Shown piece after piece: positions 23,728 to 33,700 of a DNA stretch of 42,013 nucleotides. Numbering within the stretch: position 1 is the stretch's first letter; every line of letters starts with the position of its first letter. Made by a program: the position numbers and the translations under genes. Source of the DNA: Endozoicomonas acroporae (lineage in GTDB: Bacteria; Pseudomonadota; Gammaproteobacteria; Pseudomonadales; Endozoicomonadaceae); NCBI RefSeq assembly GCF_002864045.1, contig NZ_PJPV01000097.1, forward strand, positions 1-42,013, read 5' to 3'. The notes under the pieces are model-generated. The model was not told the origin of the DNA, did not search any database, and saw only the letters and a program-made list of their open reading frames with translations.

Positions 23728-24330
23728 TTACTGGTGCGGGATGGAAGTAAAGTGGTTATTCAGGCTCTGTCTGACCTGTTTGTCCAGGGCATGCTGATTC
23801 GGGTTCACTTTGGCCATCAGCTGAATGCTCAGATACAGGTTCAGAAGCTCGCTGGCGATGACTTCATGATCAATAGTAGCGCTGCTGTTTTTTTTCGGTT
23901 CTGTATATTTCTCAATAAAATCAATAAAGCCTGTCCGCAGCATCTGGATGCCTTTCTGCACCCGTTCTGATGCATCGGGTGGCAGTAGATGCAGCTCATT
24001 GCTGGTGGTCACCAGGAAACAACAGTTGCGGTAGCTGGCCTCCTGACCATGACGATAACCGGAGGTAAAAAAGCGTCGGAGATCCAATAGCGTGGGACTG
24101 TAAGCCAGGTACTTATCGATTCTGGGTTGCAGCTGCCATTCAAGGTAGTGATCAAGAGCGCAGAGAAATAATTGCTCTTTATTCTGGAAATGATAATAAA
24201 GGCTACCCGGATGCATATCGGTAACCTCTTCCAGTTGCTTCAATGAGCAGGCATAAAACCCCCTGGACCAGAAAAGCTCAAGGGCATCACTTAACACCTG
24301 TTGTCGATTGAACGAGGATGATCTTCCCAT
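23728..24330 (-). CDS. TetR/AcrR-family transcriptional regulator
   Basis: A 200-residue regulator from ATG 24330. A GTG start eight codons upstream is possible. The N-terminal helix-turn-helix runs to about residue 55 (VLSDALELFWSRGFYACSLKQL then MHPGSLYYHFQNKEQLF), typical of TetR proteins, followed by a helical ligand-binding part with two adjacent Cys (YRNCCFLV) at about residue 105. The Cys pair could sense redox or an electrophile. It is transcribed divergently from the peroxiredoxin-like gene at 24495, a common arrangement in which the repressor controls its neighbour. No ligand can be inferred. Confidence 0.8.
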   Translation of the reverse strand: MGRSSSFNRQQVLSDALELFWSRGFYACSLKQLEEVTDMHPGSLYYHFQNKEQLFLCALDHYLEWQLQPRIDKYLAYSPTLLDLRRFFTSGYRHGQEASYRNCCFLVTTSNELHLLPPDASERVQKGIQMLRTGFIDFIEKYTEPKKNSSATIDHEVIASELLNLYLSIQLMAKVNPNQHALDKQVRQSLNNHFTSIPHQ

Positions 24331-24364
24331 AGGCTTACTATTGATTATTGTCACTCTAAGTTAG

Positions 24365-24381
24365 CAGAGTTTTGACCTCTG
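24365..24381. promoter_or_regulatory. Possible TetR operator (weak)
   Basis: CAGAG (24365-24369) and CTCTG (24377-24381) form a short inverted repeat spaced by seven bases in the 164-bp divergent intergenic region between the TetR gene and the peroxiredoxin-like gene. It is only a candidate. Confidence 0.25.
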
Positions 24382-24494
24382 TAAACAGTCCCTGTGGTGC
24401 CAGGACATGGCTTATGCCATGATTTCGTTGAATTGCAGAAACGTCGCGGACCACCATATCCATTAAACAGGTTGAATAACAAAGGTGATACATC

Positions 24495-25040
24495 ATGGCG
24501 CTCACACCCTCTTCTATGGTTGAACTTGGTTTTCAGGCTCCGGATTTCAGTTTGCCGGATGTTTTTTCCGGGACCGAAAAAACTGTGGCTGAGGTGGCCC
24601 GAAGTAAAGGGCTTCTGGTGATGTTTATCTGTAACCATTGTCCTTATGTTGTGCATATTGAAGAAGCGCTGGTGGCATTGGGTAAAGAGTTTCATGGCAC
24701 GGATCTGGGCATTGTCGCGATCAGCGCCAATGATGTGACCGATTACCCCCAGGATCGCCCTGAGTTAATGGCCCAAAAGCCCTATGGCTTTCCGTATCTT
24801 TATGATGAAACTCAACAGGTGGCTAAAGCCTATCAAGCGGAATGTACGCCAGACTTTTTTCTTTTTGATGGAGATTTGAAGTGCGTTTATCGCGGGCAGT
24901 TTGATGGCTCAAGGCCGGGGAATGGTAAACCGGTGACAGGAGATGATCTTCGCAGTGCCATGACTGCTTTGCTAAAGGGCTTGCCAGTCAGTGAAGATCA
25001 AAAGCCCAGTGTCGGTTGCAACATCAAGTGGCGTAAATAG
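24495..25040 (+). CDS. Peroxiredoxin/thioredoxin-like redox protein
   Basis: A 181-residue thioredoxin-fold protein of the AhpC/TSA-related group that I know by the motif CNHCPYV. It has a CxxC at Cys46-Cys49, PDFSLPD near residue 16, and cis-Pro TPDFFLF. It ends with GCNIKWR, which adds another Cys. It is cytoplasmic, with no signal. The start has an AAAGGTG ribosome binding site. The neighbouring divergent TetR gene may regulate it, and the DTW gene on the other strand ends five bases away. The exact oxidant is unknown. Confidence 0.8.
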   Translation: MALTPSSMVELGFQAPDFSLPDVFSGTEKTVAEVARSKGLLVMFICNHCPYVVHIEEALVALGKEFHGTDLGIVAISANDVTDYPQDRPELMAQKPYGFPYLYDETQQVAKAYQAECTPDFFLFDGDLKCVYRGQFDGSRPGNGKPVTGDDLRSAMTALLKGLPVSEDQKPSVGCNIKWRK

Positions 25041-25044
25041 TGGG

Positions 25045-25653
25045 TCAACCATTTCTCTGTGGATAATTTTTCTTGAAAATCTCCTGCCCCATGGCGTTGA
25101 TTTGCTGGTTAATCATCAGGCTGAATGTGTCCAGAAGCTGCTGATGTGCCTTGCTATCCTGGCTAGCCTGACGCAGCAGGGTAACCGCTGCTTCTACTGT
25201 TGATAAGGCACCTGCTCCCGGTGTTTTGCGAATGCGATAGTCGGATATGGCAAGCTCGGTGAGCTCAATGCTGGGGAGTTGTTGCAGTTGTGGGTTGCGG
25301 TAATAGATCTTTTTGGCCTTGCGCCAGGTTCCATCCAGGATGATCAGTGCTTCCGGCATCGCTGTTCGCAGGATATCCTGGCTGGCGTGGGCATTAGCCC
25401 CGGGAAATAGCAGATAACAGTCCTTTTCTGCCAGCGTTGTTTGGAGGTGTGTATGATCGGAAAAATCTTCACCCACCCATACCTGGCAATTACCGATGCC
25501 CAGCTCCAGAATGCGAGCCGTATTCAATGGGTGCCTGGACTCCCGGGGATGCTGCAGAATAATTATATCCATGCAGGCGGTTTCTTCTTTCAGCGCTGAA
25601 CAGTAACACTGCGTTTCCGGGCGTTGGCATCGGGGGCATAGGGGTCTGGGCAT
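25045..25653 (-). CDS. tapT: DTW-domain tRNA-uridine aminocarboxypropyltransferase
   Basis: A 202-residue protein from ATG 25653, with a TTG start 13 codons upstream possible. An N-terminal zinc-like pattern of Cys6-x2-Cys9 and Cys16-x-Cys18 (CPRCQRPETQCYC) is followed by the family DTW motif DGTW at residues 107-110, inside IILDGTWRKAKKIYYRNP. The YfiP/TapT branch makes acp3U at position 47 of tRNAs using SAM. Gene length fits. It converges with the peroxiredoxin-like gene. The symbol rests on family recall, and the TuaA-type branch is an alternative. Confidence 0.8.
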   Translation of the reverse strand: MPRPLCPRCQRPETQCYCSALKEETACMDIIILQHPRESRHPLNTARILELGIGNCQVWVGEDFSDHTHLQTTLAEKDCYLLFPGANAHASQDILRTAMPEALIILDGTWRKAKKIYYRNPQLQQLPSIELTELAISDYRIRKTPGAGALSTVEAAVTLLRQASQDSKAHQQLLDTFSLMINQQINAMGQEIFKKNYPQRNG

Positions 25654-25762
25654 GAGTGTTAATGTCTGGCTTATTTTCGGGAGGCCTGGCAAGGACTGCG
25701 AGGTGGATAGCCAGCGAACAGTTTAAACCATTCGCCCGGTGACTGTCTTTTTGGCTGGAGAA

Positions 25763-26038
25763 TCAGGCGTTCTTCATCTGAAAAATCAGTTTTTCAGCGG
25801 TGCAGTCAAACTCAAACATGGCACGAATCACGGTCTGGCCATGTTCATCAATGGTTTCAGCAGAGATTTTGCAGTTGCCGGAACCGATTTTTGCCGCCTC
25901 TTCTTTCAGGGCATCAAATCGTGATTCAGCATTGACGCCAGAAAGATCGATAGTCAATACGGTATCGTCTTCTTTAATAATGGTGCCAACTTCTACGCAG
26001 TTACAGGCAAGGCTTTCAAATGGGTCTTTCTCATTCAT
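25763..26038 (-). CDS. YfcZ/YiiS-family (DUF406) protein
   Basis: A 91-residue protein from ATG 26038 (MNEKDPFESLACNCVEVG), which has AAGGTAG upstream. An ATG five codons earlier lacks one. The ACNCVEVGTII start and the closing AEKLIFQM match the YfcZ/YiiS family (DUF406), a small cytoplasmic family of unknown function. Cys12 and Cys14 are close. It lies between a strong terminator (26079) and the DTW gene. Confidence 0.75.
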   Translation of the reverse strand: MNEKDPFESLACNCVEVGTIIKEDDTVLTIDLSGVNAESRFDALKEEAAKIGSGNCKISAETIDEHGQTVIRAMFEFDCTAEKLIFQMKNA

Positions 26039-26078
26039 GGCAACTACCTTCATAAATATAAAGTCATCCAGACAAAAA

Positions 26079-26105
26079 AAGCCGGGGAAGTCCCCGGCTT
26101 TTTTA
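26079..26105. terminator. Bidirectional intrinsic terminator
   Basis: AAGCCGGGGA pairs perfectly with TCCCCGGCTT with a two-base loop as written (a four-base loop if the closing pair opens). It has a run of A to the left and TTTTTTATT to the right. On the minus strand it terminates the yjiHG transcript, and it can work in both directions. Confidence 0.9.
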
Positions 26106-26139
26106 TTGTTGAACCCGGATCATAGCGTTGAATAAAGAT

Positions 26140-26607
26140 TCACACCAGCAGATTCATGACAAACATGGCCATCAGGGAGTTCAGGATACAGATGCCAAAC
26201 AGGACAGGGTAACGGCGACCTTCCGTCCCGATAACACCAAGAATACGTCCAGCGTATTGAATGGTGGAACCCATCAGGTAGATAGCAGGTGCCAGAATGG
26301 CAATATCGCGGGCGTGCAGAGCGCCTTCATTCAACAGGCCTACGGCAACACCAACGGCACCCCCCATGGACATAACCGCGGCCATCAGTACGGCAGCCCC
26401 TTCACCAGGTACTCCAAACAGTGCCATGATCGGGCCAAACACGGTGGCCAGAACATTCAGAAAACCGGTCAGAGACAGAATCTTGATGATCACGAAGGCC
26501 ATCATGATATTTGGGATAATGCTCCCGATACCAATGCCCCAACCCTTACGGGCGCCTTCAACAAAGACGTCAGTGATCATCTTTTTACTTTCAGGTGCAG
26601 CACTCAT
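26140..26607 (-). CDS. yjiG: YjiG-like nucleoside-recognition (Gate) membrane protein
   Basis: A 155-residue membrane protein with four hydrophobic stretches (around residues 27-47, 50-65, 70-90 and 135-155). The motifs IIPNIMMAFVIIKIL, MSMGGAVGVAVGLL and LAPAIYLMGSTIQ match E. coli YjiG, a SpmB-like member of the Gate/nucleoside-recognition group. Its start lies two bases after the yjiH stop, so the two are co-translated. The proteins probably form a membrane complex, whose function I do not know. Confidence 0.85.
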   Translation of the reverse strand: MSAAPESKKMITDVFVEGARKGWGIGIGSIIPNIMMAFVIIKILSLTGFLNVLATVFGPIMALFGVPGEGAAVLMAAVMSMGGAVGVAVGLLNEGALHARDIAILAPAIYLMGSTIQYAGRILGVIGTEGRRYPVLFGICILNSLMAMFVMNLLV

Positions 26608-26609
26608 GA

Positions 26610-27299
26610 TCAGTTAGCCTCCGCAGTGATTGCTTGTTCGCCGAATTTCTTGTCAATGGTCTTGAGGTAGAAGCGCATAATGTTGGCACCGACGATTTTA
26701 AAGATAAACATCACGGCCAGGGCCAGACCAATAGAACCGGGAACAGCAGCGCCCGTGGTGTCAGACAGGGTGAACAGTATCGCACCGGAACCGAAGAAGT
26801 TGACGATCAGTGCACCACCGGAGAACTGGAATGCGGTAAAGACATCTTTTTCTGTGTCAGTCAGTTCGCCTTCATCCGCCAGGGATTTGGTCAGGCCAGC
26901 ACCCACGTCGGTGGACTGCAGACTGCCGATAATGGCCAGACCGGTTGAACCGGGAATACCCATCAGAGGACGAAGCAGAGGTGTCAGCATTTTACGGGCA
27001 GCTTTCAGCGCGCCATAGTGCTCAAGCACTGCAATCATACCCAGGGCGAACATGGCCGTTGGTACCAGACCCAGGGCAAACAAAAAACCATCGGCCGCAC
27101 CGCTACCACCCACACCGCGGAAAGCGGCCATGCCACCCGTGGCGTCTTTCATCAGCCTGCCAAAGCTGCCGTTAAGGGTGGTGAAGTCAAAGACACCGTA
27201 CCACTCATTAGACTTCAGGAGTCCGGAAAAGAACACGACAGCAAATGCCAGTGTTATATAGGCTCCAATGGAGACCTTCTCCTGGTCATCAGTTTTCAT
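26610..27299 (-). CDS. yjiH: YjiH-like nucleoside-recognition (Gate) membrane protein
   Basis: A 229-residue membrane protein and the SpmA-like partner of YjiG. Motifs are GADGFLFALGLVPTAMFALG, GSTGLAIIGSLQSTDVGAG, FQFSGGALIVNFFGSG and a long C-terminal hydrophobic helix (SIGLALAVMFIFKIVGAN). Strong AGGGGGAAA precedes the ATG. In E. coli the homologues lie beside iadA. Here no isoaspartyl dipeptidase gene is adjacent. The 26079 terminator ends the two-gene operon. Confidence 0.85.
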   Translation of the reverse strand: MKTDDQEKVSIGAYITLAFAVVFFSGLLKSNEWYGVFDFTTLNGSFGRLMKDATGGMAAFRGVGGSGAADGFLFALGLVPTAMFALGMIAVLEHYGALKAARKMLTPLLRPLMGIPGSTGLAIIGSLQSTDVGAGLTKSLADEGELTDTEKDVFTAFQFSGGALIVNFFGSGAILFTLSDTTGAAVPGSIGLALAVMFIFKIVGANIMRFYLKTIDKKFGEQAITAEAN

Positions 27300-27718
27300 T
27301 TTTCCCCCTGGGATATTTACAAGCGTTGTAGAAATCAGAGTTAAAACTTACATTGCCTGAGAGCTTATAAGTCTGCTGTGCAAGATAGAATCAGGGTTAG
27401 ACGCAGTATTTCGTACTTTGTTTTCGGTTCTTACGAAACAGTATTCCCATGTCAGTCGACTTGTGCTTCGCTGATAAAAACGACGGTGTTTTACTGTGTT
27501 GAACATTGAAGAAATTGAAAGGGGGCAGAGTGTTTTACTGTGAGGGTATGGGTTTTTTTGTGAGTAGGTGATTTCCCTTTTTTCTTACGTGTATCTGGTA
27601 TAGGCTGCGCTTTGTTCTACTCATTTAACAAGTAAATTGTCGTGGGTTAATACGAGTCAGGCTTACCAAGACTTACAGAGGCAAAGTGGGCCGGAATAAC
27701 ATCGAAAGGCAAAGAGCT
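27300..27718. other. Divergent promoter region of yjiHG and ppc
   Basis: A 419-bp A/T-rich interval without a supported gene. It must hold the divergent promoters for yjiHG and ppc. GGTATAGG near 27597 resembles a -10 element for ppc but its -35 is poor, so I do not mark promoters. No repeats or riboswitch-like structure stand out by eye. Confidence 0.5.
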
Positions 27719-30424
27719 ATGTCAGAAAAGCCAACAGAAAACCCATCGTCGCTGCGTCAAAATGTCAATATGCTGGGTACCTTGCTGGGTGACGTCATCC
27801 GGGACCACAAGGGAGAGGACTTCTTCAATAAAATCGAGTCTATTCGTCAACTGTCCAAGGCGGCCCGCAGTGATGCCGAGGGTGATGACGGTCTGAATGA
27901 ACAGCAGGCCCTGTTAGACCTGCTGCACAGCCTGCCTGATGATGAGCTGGTACCTGTGGTACGGTCTTTCAGCCATTTTCTGAATCTCACCAATATTGCC
28001 GAGCAGTTCCACCTGGTATCCAGGGACTGTGAAACCAGCCACTGTGTTCCTGATCACTTCAGTGAATTGCTCAAGGCGCTGAAGCAGAAAGGTCTCAGCG
28101 ATCAGCAGATTGCCGAGAAAGCATCGGAGCTGGATGTTGAGGTGGTACTGACTGCGCACCCGACAGAAGTAACCCGTCGTACATTAATTCAGAAATATGA
28201 GCAGATATTCCAGTGCCTGAGTGACCTGGAAAACCAGTCGCTCAGTGATAACGAACAGCAGCGCATTGAACAGCGCATTCGCCAGCTGATTACTCAGGCC
28301 TGGCATACCTATGAGTTTCGCAGTAAACGACCAACACCGGTTGATGAGGCAAAAGGTGGCTTTGCCACCATTGAGCACTCCCTGTGGCATGCGGTGCCAC
28401 AGTTTGTCCGTCAGATGGATGACCGTCTGCAAGCGTTCACCGGTCATCGGTTGGCAATTGAGGCGGCACCCGTGCACTTTTCCTCCTGGATGGGGGGCGA
28501 CCGCGATGGTAACCCGTTTGTAACATCTGAAGTGACCCGTGAAGTGTTGCTGCTCAGTCGCTGGATGGCTGCAGACCTGTTTTTAAGGGACCTGAAACCA
28601 TTGATCAGTGAGCTTTCCATGAACGATTGCAGTGATGAACTGCGGGCGCTTGTGGGGGACTCCCGGGAACCTTACTGGTCTGTGTTAAAAGAGTTGCGGG
28701 AAAAACTGAGACATACCCGTCAGTGGTGTGAGCGAGGTCTGGCCAGACTCGGGGATGCACCGGTAACACCGACGGCGGGCGTCATGCTTGATAATGAAGA
28801 TCTGATCAAGCCGTTAAGGTTGTGTTTCGACTCTCTCCATGCCTGTGGCCTGGGGGTTATTGCCGATGGTCCTCTGCTGGACACCCTGAGAAGGGCATAC
28901 TGCTTTGGTCTGACGCTGATTAAACTGGATATCCGTCAGGAGTCTGGCCGTCATACCCAGGTGCTTAGCGAGCTGACCAAGGCCCTGGGCCTGGGGGATT
29001 ATGAGCACTGGGAAGAACTGGAAAGGCAGAGCTTCCTGCTGAAAGAGCTGCAAAACCCAAGACCTCTCTTGCCGAATACCAAAGGACCACTGAAGTGGTC
29101 GCCATCACCGGACGTGCAGGAGGTTTTAAACACCTGTCGTGTCATAGCCGCCGAGGGCTCCAGGGCGCTGAACTGCTATGTGATTTCCATGGCCAAACAG
29201 CCATCGGATGTACTGGCGGTGGCTCTGCTGCTGAAAGAGTGTGGCGTGGATTTCGACATGCCCATCGCACCACTGTTTGAAACACTGGACGACCTCGACA
29301 ACGCAGCGGAGTGTATTCGTCACCTGCTGTCATTACCCTGGTATCGCGGTTATTGCCATGGTGGCCAGATGGTGATGATTGGTTATTCTGATTCTGCCAA
29401 AGATGCGGGCTGGATGGCGGCTGGCTGGGCTCAGTACCGTGCCATGGAAGAGGTGACGGCGGTATGCGCTGAGGCCGATGTCCGGTTGACCTTGTTCCAT
29501 GGCCGTGGGGGTACCATTGGCCGTGGTGGTGGCCCGGCCCATGCGGCGATTCTTTCCCAGCCTCCGGGGTCGGTCAATAACCGCCTGCGGGTGACTGAGC
29601 AGGGGGAAATGATCCGCTTTAAGTTTGGCTTCCCGCAAGTAGCCGTCCAGAGTCTGATGCTGTATGCCAGCGCCACACTGGAAGCAACCCTGTTGCCGCC
29701 GCCAGTGCCAAAGCAGGAATGGCGTGAGGTAATGGATCAGTTGTCAGCGGATTCCGTGAAGGTGTACCGGGGCATTGTTCGTGAAGAGCCTGACTTCGTA
29801 CCTTACTTCCGGGCGGTAACGCCGGAAATGGAGCTGGGTAAATTGCCGCTTGGCTCCCGTCCCGCCAAGAGGAAACCCAACGGTGGCGTGGAAAGTCTGC
29901 GGGCTATTCCCTGGATTTTTGCCTGGACACAGATTCGCCTGATGCTGCCAACCTGGCTGGGCTGTGGCGAAGCGCTGGAGAATGCGGTCAACGATGGCAA
30001 CCGGGATGTGCTGGAAGCAATGATGACCGACTGGCCGTTCTTTAAGGCACGTCTGGAAATGCTGGAGATGGTCTTCACCAAGACCGATGCCCAGCTGGCC
30101 CGGTATTATGAAGATCAGCTGGTGCCCGATCATCTGCGCTACCTGGGCGAAAAACTCAGACGCATGCTGTCGTCTGCCATTGAAGTGCTGCTGGATCTGA
30201 AAGAGGGAGATGAGCTGATGTCATCACACCCGCAGAACAAAGAAGCCATTGGTCTGCGTAACCCTTACACGGATCCTCTGAACTTCCTTCAGGCTGAGTT
30301 GCTGCAGCGGGTTCGCTCCCATGAAAAGATGGCGGGAGAGGATGCGGAAGTGGGTGAGGAGCTGGAACAGGCATTGATGATCACCATTGCCGGTATTGCG
30401 GCAGGTATGCGGAATACTGGCTAG
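27719..30424 (+). CDS. ppc: Phosphoenolpyruvate carboxylase
   Basis: A 901-residue enzyme that carboxylates phosphoenolpyruvate to oxaloacetate, replenishing the TCA cycle. ATG 27719 is the start because MSEKPTENPSSLRQNVNMLG matches the family N-terminus. A GTG 11 codons earlier does not. Catalytic His147 is in TAHPTEVTRR. The glycine-rich FHGRGGTIGRGGGP loop holds His594. LDIRQESGRH and the terminal MRNTG are also present, so it is full length (E. coli Ppc has 883). The stop codon falls within the left inverted repeat of a family-2 element (30419-30614), which therefore sits at the 3' end of the mRNA. Confidence 0.97.
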   Translation: MSEKPTENPSSLRQNVNMLGTLLGDVIRDHKGEDFFNKIESIRQLSKAARSDAEGDDGLNEQQALLDLLHSLPDDELVPVVRSFSHFLNLTNIAEQFHLVSRDCETSHCVPDHFSELLKALKQKGLSDQQIAEKASELDVEVVLTAHPTEVTRRTLIQKYEQIFQCLSDLENQSLSDNEQQRIEQRIRQLITQAWHTYEFRSKRPTPVDEAKGGFATIEHSLWHAVPQFVRQMDDRLQAFTGHRLAIEAAPVHFSSWMGGDRDGNPFVTSEVTREVLLLSRWMAADLFLRDLKPLISELSMNDCSDELRALVGDSREPYWSVLKELREKLRHTRQWCERGLARLGDAPVTPTAGVMLDNEDLIKPLRLCFDSLHACGLGVIADGPLLDTLRRAYCFGLTLIKLDIRQESGRHTQVLSELTKALGLGDYEHWEELERQSFLLKELQNPRPLLPNTKGPLKWSPSPDVQEVLNTCRVIAAEGSRALNCYVISMAKQPSDVLAVALLLKECGVDFDMPIAPLFETLDDLDNAAECIRHLLSLPWYRGYCHGGQMVMIGYSDSAKDAGWMAAGWAQYRAMEEVTAVCAEADVRLTLFHGRGGTIGRGGGPAHAAILSQPPGSVNNRLRVTEQGEMIRFKFGFPQVAVQSLMLYASATLEATLLPPPVPKQEWREVMDQLSADSVKVYRGIVREEPDFVPYFRAVTPEMELGKLPLGSRPAKRKPNGGVESLRAIPWIFAWTQIRLMLPTWLGCGEALENAVNDGNRDVLEAMMTDWPFFKARLEMLEMVFTKTDAQLARYYEDQLVPDHLRYLGEKLRRMLSSAIEVLLDLKEGDELMSSHPQNKEAIGLRNPYTDPLNFLQAELLQRVRSHEKMAGEDAEVGEELEQALMITIAGIAAGMRNTG

Positions 30425-30614
30425 TACATGGTTGCAGTGAGTTTGATGGGGTGTCGTGCCTCCGCACTCAGTTCGTCCTGAGGTCTGTCGAAGGACCCAT
30501 AGGGCCTAAAGGCGGAAACTCCGGACTCTGATAGATCGTGCCAAGCACCCTTCGACTCCGCTCAGGGTGAACGGAGATTGTACACGTCAAACTCATTTAA
30601 ACCATGTGCTAGCC
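30419..30614. repeat. Family-2 inverted-repeat element, copy 1, at the end of ppc
   Basis: About 196 bp. The left end GGCTAGTACATGGTTGCAG is answered by an inverted right end ending CCATGTGCTAGCC. The termini share GAGTTTGA/TCAAACTC and the inner part holds GTTCGTCCTGAG and CCGCTCAGGGTGAACGGAG, a core wording common in many bacterial repeats. The ppc stop TAG (30422-30424) is inside the left repeat. A second copy is at 39209-39404. Confidence 0.8.
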
Positions 30615-30721
30615 GCTAACTACAAAAGCACAGGCGGCCTGTCTCTTGCGGGCAGCGCTTACTGAAATCTCGAAGTTATTTCAGGACTGTTCCTTAACGG
30701 TAGCAGGCGTCATGGTTAAAC

Positions 30722-33700
30722 TCACCGTGCCGCCTTTTTTTGTTGCTGCTGGTCGTTCGGCTTCATCCGATAGACGACCCTTCCGTCATATTCATCAGAC
30801 ACCACCTTTAGTCCTCGTTCATTCAGTATACGGGCACCGGGGCAGTCCGGCTGCCGAAATATTTTTTCAAGCTCAGACTGTGGCGGCGTACCAATGGCGG
30901 GCAGGATACCCTTCTGTTGTAACCGCTCAATCTCTGATTGCATGCCGTGGCGGGTGGCAGGCGATAGCAGGGACATTGTGTGGTTCAATTCATCCGCTGC
31001 CACGATAATTTTTTCTGTCAGGGTCATATTTTCAGGTAATTCAATCTGTCTTAGTTCCTGCTCATTGTGCAGCTTTCGGTAGGCACCGGCTGAGCCGGTT
31101 TTCGGGTCCCAGCAATCGGGGAGGGGCAGGTTGTCCGAGCGTTTGGGGTGATCGGTCAGGCAGGGTTTGATGCCCGCTTTCGCTGCCATCACCAGCCGAA
31201 CCAGATCATCCAGGTTGTCGCGCATGCACTGCTGCGGATCAGATGCCTGTTCAATCATCAATCGCCGTTTGGTGTTATCCACCGGCAACCGGTATTTCGT
31301 GGTGAACGGGTTGGCATCTTTGTGGTGCCAGCCCCCGGTAATGCAGGCCAGATGCCTGAAGCTCACCAGTGCTGACCGGATCAGCAGGGTAAACTCTGGT
31401 TTATTGACCACGCGGAGTAGCTCAATGGCTTCCGGGTTAAAGTAGCGGTTCTCTCCGGGTTCTGCAGAATCCGGCGTCAGTCGGATCGCGGGAAAATCCT
31501 CCCGGCAGGGGATGACCCGGACGATATCGACGATATCACCAAAGCGCAGCACCTGACGAAGCAGTAATTCGTCTGCGGAGCATTGCTGGTCACTGGTGAA
31601 AGGAGCCCTGACCGGCTGCATCTTGTTGCTGTTTTTATTTTTCAGGGCACTGGATACTAACCTGATCAGTTCATCCGGGTAGTGATGCAAACTCTGCATT
31701 TCACGCTGGAACAGTTCAGCAGCACGACGCTCTTCCACATCTTTATGCTCATCTTCAGCAACTGCGTCGTGGTATAGCTCGGCAATGGGCAGTAATTCCT
31801 GCAGCAGGGGCTGGTTTTTCAGCAGTTCCTTAAATGGCGCATGAATGTCAGGCAATACCTCCACAAGAAACTCGGTCGCCAGCTGGGTTCGCAGGGCGTG
31901 ATCCAGGCCGTGAACTTTGCGGGAACCGGGTTTGCCCCCTTCCAGTATGATTTTTGCTACGGTGGGATGGAGATTCTGGTAGTAATGCCAACCCGCTACC
32001 CGGGTGATGGCAGGATAGTGGTCAATACGGTCAAGCTCACTTTGCACAAAGTTCGGTGGGGCGGTCAGAAATTTGTTGAGCCATTCGCTCTGGCCGGTTT
32101 TCTTATCAGGCAACCGGATAACACAGAAATTATTTACTCTGGGCTCTCGGTGAAAAAGCTTTAAGATGCTGAATAATGGATTGTTTGAGAGTGGGATAGT
32201 GGTCATGTAGCGAAAATGCTCGATTAACTGCTCATCATTAAACCGCTGCGGCGATAAGCCATTTTGCAGGTAATCCAGCAATTTTTGCCCATTAGCATTT
32301 TTGTTCAGATAAAACTGTTGGTATATTTTTTTGCCGATCAGTTTCCGGCACAGATTTTCAACCCAGTCGGCTCCGGTGGATACCGATTGACGGGCCAAAA
32401 CTTTTTTCAGATTGTCTATAAACGTAGCCAGAGTATTCGGGATTCCCTCAGGGGACGCCATGTTCCCCGGCTGAATCTCTGTGATGAAGCCATTCGTATA
32501 AACCATCTTGTTGCAGCTAATCTGCCAAAGAATCTCGTGGCGGATAATCCTGAATTCATCAAGGGTCAACAAATTCTCCAGACAGAAATACCTGGCTGCC
32601 AGTAACAGCCACAGGCTATCGGCTACGTCAACATTGCGCTTTTGAAAGTCAATCCTGGTCCCATGGGCAATCAGAAGACAGACGACTAATGGGTTGTGCG
32701 CAGAGTAATAATCACAATGACCTTGCAACAATATTGGGACAAATAACCTGTTAATCAGTGCCTTCCTGCAAATCTGCGCTTGCTTGCCAAGCGTCGGTTT
32801 TGTCTCCTGCCAACGATCCCTGTATAAATCCCTATCCAGGAAAATGCAGTTTCCCTGTTTTTTGAAGTCTCTTAAATCACTTGCAGGGAAAAGGGACGTA
32901 TCAATTAATCTTTCCAATACCTGCACAGGTAGATTGATATTAAGCAACCGGGCATTTTCTATCGCTTCCAGTAATTCGGGTAAGCTACTTAATATGTCCT
33001 CGGTCGATAATACTTTTATCAGGTTCGGATTTTTTTCTGCCTCTGCCAGGGGTTTGATACTTTCCGGAATATTGATCAGCAGCTGCAAAAAACGATCAAC
33101 ACCGGACTGCACCAGTACGTTAAACAGCGTGATAGCCTGGCCCATGGTTTGAGCATATTTCGAGAATGTTCTGGCGTTTGCCGAAATCGCCTCTATTTCA
33201 TGGCGCTGCAGTTTTACCGGTGGGAATAGCACACCCCGCTCGCTATCGTATACCGACAGCCGTAAAGGTTGGCGAAATTCCCCAGGGGCACTGGCGGCAT
33301 CTCCCAGTTCCAGCCGTAAAATGTTTTGCATCATATCTGCGACCCGGTCAAACGTAGCTTCCCGGTTAAAGTCGAGAAGATATCCGCAGTGCATCAGACC
33401 CAAATTGATGCGGCAAATAATTTCCGGGTAGGTTTTTTCGATGTTTTTCCTGCTGGATAACTGATGCAGCAGGTAACCTGTGCTGTCAATACGCCCGGAG
33501 GTTATGGTATCAGGGAAGATGGTTTTGCTCTGCCAATATTTTTCTTCCATCTTGATGTTAAGGGTGACGTAATCCGTGATTTTTTTTATCGGTTTGGAAT
33601 GTGTTTTGTCCGGCTGAAAATCTCCTTGAGCATCGGTAAAGGCATCATGCTTATAGGCCCATGCCAGCTCAACCTCATTCCTCTCTATTGGTCCTAACAT

